Positions 1 to 5,016 are shown, counted from the stretch's first letter. The stretch is 5,422 nt of DNA from Legionellales bacterium (GCA_012103495.1 WLWR01000123.1:1-5422), one strand, 5' to 3'. Notes: generated from the sequence alone by a model not told the origin. Program-made: numbers and translations.

Positions 1-122
1 AAACATACCTCACCTTAGCTCAATTGCTTGATCACCTTGGCGAAACCACTTTAGCACACCAGTACTATCGAGAAGGGTTGTTGCAAAAAGCATCCGATGG
101 CCACTCAATACCATCAACTTAA
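1..122 (+). CDS. 3' end of a TPR-type protein, possibly HemY (partial)
   Basis: An open frame (third frame of the window) enters from the left edge and stops at TAA 120-122, giving about 39 residues: it begins TYLTLAQLLDHLGE, continues TTLAHQYYREGLLQKAS and ends DGHSIPST. The pattern, two amphipathic helices with A-x-L-L-x-x-L-G-E followed by A-x-x-Y-Y-R-x-G-L, is typical of a tetratricopeptide repeat. From memory, the C-terminus of E. coli HemY (inner-membrane TPR protein linked to haem synthesis) has a similar last TPR (Y-x-W-L-A-x-A-L-D-x-L followed by an R-R-D-G-L-style helix) and a short polar tail, so HemY is the best guess. Other TPR proteins remain possible because only one repeat is visible. 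The gene reads in the same direction as recN, but the repeat array lies between them, so co-transcription is doubtful. Confidence 0.5.
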   Translation, partial: TYLTLAQLLDHLGETTLAHQYYREGLLQKASDGHSIPST

Positions 123-150
123 ATCAGCACCATTTTTCCATCCACCAGCT

Positions 151-310
151 ATTCGGGGGACAGTATACTTAATTCCTCTTTATCCATCTTGTATTCGGGG
201 GACAGTATACTTAATTCCTCTTCGTATTCGGGGGACAGTATACTTAATTCCTTTTTATCCATCTTGTATAATTCGGGGTCAACATACTTGATTCCTCTTT
301 ATTCATCTTG
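151..310. repeat. Four-copy array of a 30-41 bp repeat with core GGGGACAGTATACTTAATTC
   Basis: Four direct copies begin at 151, 193, 226 and 271. The common part starts ATTCGGGGG, runs through the core GACAGTATACTTAATTCC and, in copies 1, 3 and 4, continues into a T-rich segment ending in (T)ATCCATCTTG or ATTCATCTTG. Copy 2 (193-222) lacks that tail and is joined to copy 3 by CGT. Copy 4 (271-310) has diverged (GGGGTCAACATACTTGATTCC). Copies 1-3 are identical over the first 26 bases. Start-to-start spacings are 42, 33 and 45 bases. The core contains the palindrome GTATAC. An open frame through it would read I-R-G-T-V-Y-L-I-P repeatedly, but this is only the repeat translated and not a credible gene. 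From memory, the same core recurs in many bacterial genomes, often near Y1/REP-associated transposase (RAYT) genes; no such gene lies within this window. Confidence 0.85.
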
Positions 311-338
311 AAATAGCCACTCTTCACACTGGTATAAA
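308..338 (+). promoter_or_regulatory. Possible sigma-70 promoter for recN
   Basis: TTGAAA at 308-313 could be a -35 box and TATAAA at 333-338 a -10 box. The spacing is 19 bases, longer than ideal, but the -10 is preceded by TGG at 330-332, giving an extended -10 (TGN before the hexamer) that tolerates a poor -35. A second extended -10 candidate, TGT followed by TACAAT, lies at 351-359. Either would give a short leader before the ATG at 388. No convincing LexA operator (CTGT-N8-ACAG) is visible: the nearest CTGT at 350-353 lacks the second half. Confidence 0.35.
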
Positions 339-387
339 ACAATCTCCTTCTGTTACAATCTCGACGATTCAGCGTGAATTGAACCCT

Positions 388-2073
388 ATGCTAACCGATC
401 TCATTATTAAACAGTTTGCTTTGTTGGACCATCTGCAATTGGCGTTGGAGCAAGGCTTAACGGTAATCACCGGGGAAACCGGTGCCGGAAAATCCATTAC
501 CTTCGATGCTTTGGGATTGGCGTTAGGTGATCGTGTTGATTACAGTCTCTTGGATGAGCAGGCTCCTGCCTGTGATATCAGCGCCATTTTTGATTTAAGC
601 CGGTTGCCACCAGCCATTGATTGGTTAACCGATCAAACACTCTTAGATGAAACACAACCACACGAGTGCACCATCCGTCGAGTGATTCATCCAAACGGTC
701 GTTCCCGTTGTTTTATCAATGGAACACCCACCACCACGCGTCAATTGCGTCAGTTGCGCCCCTATCTCATCAGCATCCACGGACAGCATGAACATCAGGC
801 ATTGTTGCATCAAGACTGGCAATTAACCTTATTGGACCGTTACGCAGGCCACGAAGCTTTGGTCCATCAAGTACAAACGCAATATCGTCAGTGGCAAGCG
901 TGCCATGCCCAATACCAAGCGTTGCAACAGCAACCCAATCAACAAGCCCAACAACAGCTACTAGCATATCAAGTGGCCGAATTGGATGCTCTGGCTCTTG
1001 GTACGAACGAATTGTCAAGATTAGAACAGACCCACAAACAACTCTCTCATGCCGAAACTCATTTGACTCTTTGCCAGCAAATTCATACGCAATTGGCGGA
1101 TGATTTAGATCCATCACTATTGACTCAATTGCAGCAATTACAAGCGACTTTGCAAAAAGCCACTACCGACCACCCCACCCTCACTAACATTGCTGAACTG
1201 CTTCATCAAGCATGCATTCACGCGCAAGAAGCCGCCGATGAATTGGCAACGTTTACCGATACCCTGGTGGTTGATCCGCAACAATTGACTGAAATGGAAC
1301 AACGCTTGCAGCAAATTCATGATTTAGCACGCAAACATCAGGTACCCGCTGAGCAATTATCCAGGCAACATCAGCAATTAACCGAACAACTCACCCAACT
1401 CAATGAACGTGAACCCCGGTTAGCCGCATTGGAACAACAATTGGCTCAACATCAAACCACCTATCAAAAATACGCTGATCAACTCACCCAAAGCCGGACC
1501 GAGGCGGCGCAACGCCTCGGTCAATCGGTAACCGAATTAATGCACGAACTAGCATTGCCTGGTGGACAATTTGTCATTGAATTGCAACCATCGGCTGAGC
1601 CGACCATCCCCCATCTTCACGGTCAAGAATGCCTTGAATTCAAAGCCACCACCAATCCGGGGCAACCGCTGCTACCTCTAGCAAAAGTGGCTTCCGGCGG
1701 TGAATTATCACGCATCAGTTTGGCCATCCAAGTATTAACCGCTCAGCAAGACGCCACGCCAACGTTGCTATTTGATGAAGTCGATGTCGGCATTGGTGGA
1801 CACACCGCGGCCATCGTTGGCCGCTTGTTGCGTCAACTCAGTGCCAAAGTGCAAATTTTATGCATCACCCACCAACCACAAGTGGCAGCGATGGGCCATC
1901 ATCACTTGCAGGTCACCAAGTTTCATCAACAGCAAACCACCCACATCACACTCTCTTCTCTCAATCAGTCGCAACGTTTGGATGAAATTGCCCGCATGTT
2001 GGGTGGTCTGACCATCACCCGGCAAACCAAAGCTCACGCGCAGGAATTATTATCCACTGTTCAACCAGGGTGA
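388..2073 (+). CDS. recN: DNA repair ATPase RecN
   Basis: RecN is an SMC-like cytoplasmic ATPase that acts at DNA double-strand breaks, helping hold DNA ends and sister chromatids together during RecA-dependent recombination. The 561-residue product is full length (E. coli RecN is 553). It opens with MLTDLIIKQFALLDHL, like E. coli RecN, which favours ATG 388 over the in-frame TTG at 379. Walker A is GETGAGKS at residues 29-36. A Gln-, Leu- and His-rich coiled-coil region fills roughly residues 150-370. The C-terminal ATPase lobe has the ABC signature SGGELS (436-441), Walker B TLLFDEVD (459-466, catalytic Glu464) and the switch His495 in ITHQPQVAA. All catalytic motifs are intact. The ribosome binding site before ATG 388 is weak. 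In E. coli recN is SOS-induced, but no LexA box is visible here. The usual neighbours fur and bamE lie downstream, separated from it by the kinase-like gene. Confidence 0.97.
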   Translation: MLTDLIIKQFALLDHLQLALEQGLTVITGETGAGKSITFDALGLALGDRVDYSLLDEQAPACDISAIFDLSRLPPAIDWLTDQTLLDETQPHECTIRRVIHPNGRSRCFINGTPTTTRQLRQLRPYLISIHGQHEHQALLHQDWQLTLLDRYAGHEALVHQVQTQYRQWQACHAQYQALQQQPNQQAQQQLLAYQVAELDALALGTNELSRLEQTHKQLSHAETHLTLCQQIHTQLADDLDPSLLTQLQQLQATLQKATTDHPTLTNIAELLHQACIHAQEAADELATFTDTLVVDPQQLTEMEQRLQQIHDLARKHQVPAEQLSRQHQQLTEQLTQLNEREPRLAALEQQLAQHQTTYQKYADQLTQSRTEAAQRLGQSVTELMHELALPGGQFVIELQPSAEPTIPHLHGQECLEFKATTNPGQPLLPLAKVASGGELSRISLAIQVLTAQQDATPTLLFDEVDVGIGGHTAAIVGRLLRQLSAKVQILCITHQPQVAAMGHHHLQVTKFHQQQTTHITLSSLNQSQRLDEIARMLGGLTITRQTKAHAQELLSTVQPG

Positions 2074-2118
2074 GACTAAACCGCAATCATTTGGGTAACA
2101 AACATCTTTGTGCCCGAA

Positions 2119-2179
2119 GCCCTCACAATCATTTAGGGCGTGTTGACAATTCGCCCTAGAGAACATATATCAACGCCCC
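2119..2179. other. Cluster of mutually exclusive small hairpins after recN
   Basis: The strongest hairpin pairs TAGGGCG (2134-2140) with CGCCCTA (2152-2158), a perfect 7-bp stem with an 11-base loop. The same GGGC arm can instead pair upstream with GCCCT at 2119-2123 or, with a two-base bulge, downstream with TCAACGCCC around 2170-2178. There is no T-run after any of them, so this is not a standard intrinsic terminator for recN, though it may slow or stop transcription. The sequence around GGGCGTGTTGACAATT also resembles the end of an insertion element, but no transposase or matching far end is present. A 9-bp direct repeat CAATCATTT occurs nearby at 2084-2092 and 2126-2134. Confidence 0.4.
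2143..2171 (+). promoter_or_regulatory. Possible promoter upstream of the kinase-like gene (distal)
   Basis: A perfect -35 hexamer TTGACA (2143-2148) is followed after exactly 17 bases by TATATC (2166-2171), four of six matches to the -10 consensus. It would give a leader of about 170 bases before the GTG at 2351. The -35 box lies in the loop of the hairpin described at 2134-2158, so the match could be coincidental. Confidence 0.3.
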
Positions 2180-2199
2180 CATTTTATGGAATGTCTTAT

Positions 2200-2230
2200 T
2201 TGCCATCGAAAGTCGAATTTTTGATACTAT
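2200..2230 (+). promoter_or_regulatory. Possible promoter upstream of the kinase-like gene (proximal)
   Basis: TTGCCA (2200-2205, five of six matches to TTGACA) is followed by an extended -10, TGA then TACTAT (2222-2230). The spacing to TACTAT is 19 bases, or 17 if GATACT (2223-2228) is taken as the -10. Transcription would start near 2237, leaving a leader of about 115 bases. This and the distal candidate are alternatives; sequence alone does not decide between them. Confidence 0.35.
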
Positions 2231-2302
2231 ATCCCACTCACTTGCAGTTGCGAATTTTAAGCGTGCAGTCGGCAGCATCTTGCGGTGTTTTGAAGTAACC
2301 GG

Positions 2303-2332
2303 TATTTATTCCAATAAATAATAATCATTTGA
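2303..2332. promoter_or_regulatory. AT-rich inverted repeat overlapping a weak Fur-box-like sequence
   Basis: TATTTATT (2303-2310) and AATAAATA (2313-2320) are perfect 8-bp inverted arms separated by CC. Overlapping this, bases 2314-2332 match the 19-bp E. coli Fur consensus at 12 positions, all but one of them in the contiguous core AATAATAATCATT (2317-2329, 12 of 13). The site sits just before the ribosome binding site of the kinase-like gene, where a bound repressor or a small mRNA hairpin could affect expression. In AT-rich DNA such matches arise by chance, so this is a candidate only. Confidence 0.2.
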
Positions 2333-2350
2333 TCATGGAGAGCAATTACA

Positions 2351-4156
2351 GTGCCAAATCAACAAATCATTCCCATTAATCATAAAAATTTAGGAAACCA
2401 TATTGCCAGTGGAACGAAAGCAAAAGTTTACGAGTACAAACCAGATGCCAATAATGATGCAACCGATCCCGCATATGTCGTTAAAGCGTTATCCGTCACC
2501 CGACGAGGCAACTCTTATTATTACTTTCTTGATCCTTATGATGATATCGGGCAAGAGGAAAAAGATAGATATGAGTACCCTCTCGCTTCAGAATTAACAG
2601 CGCTCAAAAGGCTTGACCGACTAGAGGGGTATAACATTGAAAAAAAATGGGACGTCGAGCCTGACATGGGCGGCCTAGACTTTTTCTCAAGAGCAGAGGG
2701 TTACTCAGACGACAGTCACGAATTCTCAGACGAGGATCACGAACTCTCAGACGATGATCGCGAACTCTCAAACGATGATCACGAATTCTCAGACGATGAT
2801 CGCGAACTCTCAGACGATGATCGCGAACTCTCAGACGACGTGTATATTTACATTTTGCAAAAAAAAATGCCTGGTATTCAATTGCATAAATTTTTAAACC
2901 AGCCTATTCAAAAACTGAATTCTCCTGAATTTGTTTTTAATCTTTTAAAAGCAATTTTTTTAGCTAAGATAAAGTGCTTAGAACTGGGTGTTTGTCATGA
3001 CGAACTTCCCAGGAATATACTTGTTGAAGAAACCGAAACATCTCTTAACATTCATTTAATAGATTTCGAAGAAAACGATTCCATCGTACCCGACAATGAA
3101 CAGGATACGCCTGAATATCGATCTGCTTTTTTAAAAAGCTCTATCGATCTATGTCACATACTTATTGAAACCACACGAGAATTAGCCTTACAGCCGGCTG
3201 CAAATATTTTATCAGTCACGTGGCGTTTCCTTTATCTATTAAGCGCATGTGATCCTTGGTTAACTAATTTAAATAATATCAAAGAAATCTTTGAAACATC
3301 ATCGCTTCCTTTAACACCAAGCAGACCCTTAGGTGAGCTCACTGCCACAATCAGCAGAAATACGGATCCATCTTATAGAAAAGCGATTGTTTTTCGATTA
3401 ACCGCAATTTTTTCCATTATCAAAAATCTTTTAGACCCCAAAATGATCAGCAAAAAATCTTCTAAGGAAGCATTAGAACAATTTATGATTTTCATATTAG
3501 ACAATAATTTTATTTCATTGAACAGCATTGCCATCCGCCACCCTGTAAATGATATCGAACAACCGGAGCCCTCCTTACTTGATAAGATTATCGAACATCG
3601 AGGTTCTAGCGTCTTAAGCTGGTTGATGAGAACCCATTCAGAATCCATTTTAAGTCATCCAGACGAACAAAAATCCACACCTCTTGATGATGCAGGTTGG
3701 GATAAATTATTGTTTAATGGTTCTCTAGATAAAAACTACACAGCACTTCTCGATAACAATGAAAAACAAAACTATTTCCAACACACGTTCACATGCTACC
3801 AAATATTTTTAGACCATTGTACCGATCAGGATTTGATCCAAAGATGTCTGAATAATGCCGTAGCATTTGGACAACAGATACCGGAAAAAGATAAGCAGCT
3901 ACTCCGCCCTGATCTTACTGTCCTCAACCATTTGTTTAAAAACCGTCTCACATCATTAAATAACACAAAGCTAGCGCAGCCCTCTTCATCACCCGCCTTG
4001 TTCCCCCCCAGTCCTCAAGCTTCTTCATCAGAACCCCGAAAGCGTGTGCTTTCAAAACCAGAGGATGATTCCTCAGCGCCTAAGCGCATCAAACCATCAC
4101 CGGCAGACCCCGATCCTTTTTCTGAACAAACCACGCCCGGCCCTCAAGCTTCTTAA
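2351..4156 (+). CDS. Eukaryote-like protein-kinase-fold protein with acidic heptad repeat; candidate secreted effector
   Basis: A 601-residue protein I cannot assign to a named family. The N-terminal ~270 residues fit a protein kinase fold: a glycine-loop-like strand (GNHIASGTKAKVYEY, 15-29), ATP-binding Lys45 in YVVKAL, probable helix-C Glu81, hinge strand YIYILQKKMPG (165-175), catalytic loop CHDELPRNIL with Asp217 and Asn222, metal-binding Asp238 in LIDFEE (DFE instead of DFG) and a helix-F-like SSIDLCHIL with Asp266. Six Ser/Asp-rich heptads (119-160) are inserted before the hinge. Residues ~280-530 are mostly helical with no domain I recognise. The tail (~543-601) is Pro/Ser-rich and carries PRKR and PKRIK basic clusters. 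No signal peptide or membrane segment is seen. The GTG start is supported by GGAG at 2337-2340, ten bases upstream, and by the glycine loop beginning soon after. It lies alone between recN and fur and is AT-richer than recN. A role as a translocated host-directed kinase is inference; an APH-like small-molecule kinase is an alternative. Confidence 0.8.
   Translation: MPNQQIIPINHKNLGNHIASGTKAKVYEYKPDANNDATDPAYVVKALSVTRRGNSYYYFLDPYDDIGQEEKDRYEYPLASELTALKRLDRLEGYNIEKKWDVEPDMGGLDFFSRAEGYSDDSHEFSDEDHELSDDDRELSNDDHEFSDDDRELSDDDRELSDDVYIYILQKKMPGIQLHKFLNQPIQKLNSPEFVFNLLKAIFLAKIKCLELGVCHDELPRNILVEETETSLNIHLIDFEENDSIVPDNEQDTPEYRSAFLKSSIDLCHILIETTRELALQPAANILSVTWRFLYLLSACDPWLTNLNNIKEIFETSSLPLTPSRPLGELTATISRNTDPSYRKAIVFRLTAIFSIIKNLLDPKMISKKSSKEALEQFMIFILDNNFISLNSIAIRHPVNDIEQPEPSLLDKIIEHRGSSVLSWLMRTHSESILSHPDEQKSTPLDDAGWDKLLFNGSLDKNYTALLDNNEKQNYFQHTFTCYQIFLDHCTDQDLIQRCLNNAVAFGQQIPEKDKQLLRPDLTVLNHLFKNRLTSLNNTKLAQPSSSPALFPPSPQASSSEPRKRVLSKPEDDSSAPKRIKPSPADPDPFSEQTTPGPQAS
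2705..2839 (+). repeat. In-frame 21-bp tandem repeat encoding SDDDREL heptads
   Basis: Six complete 21-bp units start at 2705, 2726, 2747, 2768, 2789 and 2810, followed by a partial unit (TCAGACGAC, 2831-2839). They encode SDDSHEF, SDEDHEL, SDDDREL, SNDDHEF, SDDDREL and SDDDREL, then SDD. Units 3, 5 and 6 are identical at DNA level. The F, L, L, F, L, L order of the last residue, together with H/R at the fifth, suggests units 1-3 and 4-6 are two copies of a 63-bp block. Since 21 is divisible by three, gain or loss of units keeps the frame. The segment lies between helix C and the hinge of the kinase domain, a surface loop in the kinase fold. Confidence 0.95.
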
Positions 4157-4163
4157 AAAATTC

Positions 4164-4188
4164 TCCCACCTCAAGCCATGAGGTGGGA
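4164..4188 (-). terminator. Strong 10-bp hairpin, best read as a minus-strand terminator
   Basis: TCCCACCTCA (4164-4173) and TGAGGTGGGA (4179-4188) form a perfect 10-bp stem with a 5-base loop, eight bases after the kinase-like gene's stop codon. On the plus strand no T-run follows. On the minus strand the stem is followed within two bases by ATTTTTTA (the complement of the A-run at 4155-4162), as expected for an intrinsic terminator of leftward transcription from fur. It may also stop rightward transcripts less efficiently. Similar GAGGTGGG hairpins also occur at ends of some IS200/IS605 elements, but no such element is present. Confidence 0.5.
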
Positions 4189-4253
4189 CACATTACCCCT
4201 TCATTGAGAAGATGTTATCAAACAGAATGCCTTCATAGAATTTTATAAGTTTC

Positions 4254-4286
4254 GCATTTTGAACGAAAATTGTGCATTCAAAATGC
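4254..4286. repeat. 10-bp inverted repeat GCATTTTGAA / TTCAAAATGC
   Basis: GCATTTTGAA (4254-4263) is the exact reverse complement of TTCAAAATGC (4277-4286), with 13 bases between. A smaller hairpin, GCATT with AATGC, nests at 4274-4286. It lies just outside the left end of the MITE-like element. No T-run follows and no function is clear. Confidence 0.45.
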
Positions 4287-4295
4287 TCGCAGAAC

Positions 4296-4433
4296 CCTCT
4301 ATTGCGGCGCTTTTTCAGCACAATTTACACTCAAATCTGGCTTTTCTCCGAGGTTTAAAATTTTGGTGAATAGATACTAATTTTTTAACAAATGATCAAT
4401 GAACATTGTACTGAAAAAGCGCCGCAATAGAGG
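4296..4433. mobile_element. 138-bp MITE-like element with 23-bp perfect terminal inverted repeats
   Basis: The left arm 4296-4318 (starting CCTCTATTGCGGCGC and ending TTTTTCAG) is the exact reverse complement of the right arm 4411-4433. After one mismatch the match continues for five more bases (ACAAT at 4320-4324 against ATTGT at 4405-4409), giving 28 of 29 paired positions. The 80-base interior is AT-rich and non-coding. Small size, long terminal inverted repeats and absence of a gene fit a miniature inverted-repeat transposable element. No clear target-site duplication is seen: only the dinucleotide AC flanks both ends (4294-4295 and 4434-4435). The family of the mobilising transposase is unknown. 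An alternative is a long hairpin serving as a two-way transcription barrier between the kinase-like gene and fur. Confidence 0.65.
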
Positions 4434-4479
4434 ACTGTTCGCACCAACAGCAGTGAAGGGTTACGTTACCAAAAGATTA

Positions 4480-4887
4480 TCATTGGCAGCTCACACACAT
4501 ACCATAAATAATCAAGGAATGATCCGTCATGCGATAACCGGCATCTTGTGCAATTTTTTGTTGGCGTCTTTCAATGGTATCATCAACAAATTCTTCTACT
4601 TTACCACAGTAAATGCACACTAAATGATCATGATGTTTTTCTGGTTTTAATTCAAAAATAGCGTGAGCGCCTTCAAAATTATGGCGCTCTACCAATCCGG
4701 CTTGTTCAAATTGGGTTAGCACACGGTAAATCGTCGCCAAACTAACTTCTTCACCCGACTCTTGCAACAATCGATAGACATCCTCCGCACTTAAATGATG
4801 CTCTTTTGCGGTGGTTAAAATTTCCAGAATTTTGACCCGTGGTAGGGTGACTTTCAAGCCAGCCCGCCGTAAATCTTGATTGTCCAA
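4480..4887 (-). CDS. fur: Ferric uptake regulator Fur
   Basis: Fur is a dimeric cytoplasmic metalloregulator that, with ferrous iron bound, binds Fur boxes and represses iron-uptake genes. The 135-residue product aligns closely by eye with E. coli Fur: N-terminal LRRAGLKVTLPRVKILEIL, winged helix with the recognition segment SLATIYRVLTQFEQAGL (49-65), NFEGAHAIFEL (70-80), metal-site HHDH (85-88), Cys91 and Cys94 (CIYCGKVEEF) and C-terminal Cys131 and Cys134 (CVSC), the second pair of the structural zinc site. It ends one residue after that pair, so it lacks the His-rich tail of E. coli Fur (148 residues). The start is TTG: no in-frame ATG exists before residue 120, and AGGAG (complement of 4895-4899) sits seven bases upstream. 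It is divergent from bamE, the arrangement known as fur-omlA in Pseudomonas. Zur is unlikely given the close match to Fur over its whole length. Confidence 0.96.
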   Translation of the reverse strand: MDNQDLRRAGLKVTLPRVKILEILTTAKEHHLSAEDVYRLLQESGEEVSLATIYRVLTQFEQAGLVERHNFEGAHAIFELKPEKHHDHLVCIYCGKVEEFVDDTIERRQQKIAQDAGYRMTDHSLIIYGMCVSCQ

Positions 4888-4894
4888 GCTTACG

Positions 4895-4899
4895 CTCCT
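4895..4899 (-). promoter_or_regulatory. Ribosome binding site fixing the TTG start of fur
   Basis: On the minus strand AGGAG lies seven bases before the TTG at 4887-4885. This spacing is ideal and supports the unusual start codon; a TTG start often lowers translation, which may help keep Fur levels limited. Confidence 0.75.
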
Positions 4900-4904
4900 G
4901 CTGA

Positions 4905-4940
4905 TTTTAACTGAAGCAGTGTGCCTGATTCAGGTTAAAA
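4905..4940. promoter_or_regulatory. Imperfect inverted repeat in the fur-bamE divergent promoter region
   Basis: TTTTAACTGAAGCAG (4905-4919) and CTGATTCAGGTTAAAA (4925-4940) are inverted copies differing by one substitution and one single-base gap, with five bases between. Inside the right arm CCTGATTCAGG (4924-4934) is itself an 11-bp palindrome. It lies a few bases upstream of the fur ribosome binding site and could be an operator or a leader hairpin for fur. It does not resemble the Fur box, so simple autoregulation is not indicated. Confidence 0.4.
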
Positions 4941-4963
4941 TTTCAACAATTCCAGCGAATCAC

Positions 4964-4992
4964 TTTACGCCCCCGATAAAAGCGTTTAGTAT
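4964..4992 (+). promoter_or_regulatory. Likely promoter of bamE
   Basis: TTTACG (4964-4969) is followed after 17 bases by TAGTAT (4987-4992); each matches four of six consensus positions. A start near 4999 would leave a leader of about 20 bases and would exclude the upstream in-frame TTG at 4993 as the bamE start. Confidence 0.4.
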
Positions 4993-5016
4993 TTGGCGTT
5001 TTTATTCAAACTAAAG

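Noticed and set aside
97..291. A 64-residue open frame with repeated R-G-T-V-Y-L-I-P
   Set aside because: It is the translation of the DNA repeat array, overlaps the end of the TPR gene, and has no ribosome binding site or family resemblance.
151..310. CRISPR-like array
   Set aside because: The spacing is irregular, there are no unique spacers of constant length (the gaps are part of the repeat unit or nearly absent), and no cas gene is present.
350..365. LexA (SOS) box in front of recN
   Set aside because: Only the first half CTGT is present; the position of the second half reads CGAC rather than ACAG.
379..387. TTG 379 as the start of recN
   Set aside because: RecN proteins start right at M-L-x-x-L; ATG 388 gives exactly that, and TTG 379 has no better ribosome binding site.
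770..1117. Minus-strand open frame within recN
   Set aside because: It is a shadow of recN in another frame; recN's own frame carries the conserved ATPase motifs and coiled-coil pattern.
3373..3648. Minus-strand open frame of 91 codons within the kinase-like gene
   Set aside because: It is a shadow frame with no ribosome binding site or recognisable motif, lying opposite an intact long coding frame.
4399..4623. Plus-strand open frame from the MITE right arm into the fur antisense strand
   Set aside because: Its sequence is the reverse of fur plus the inverted repeat; no independent coding evidence.
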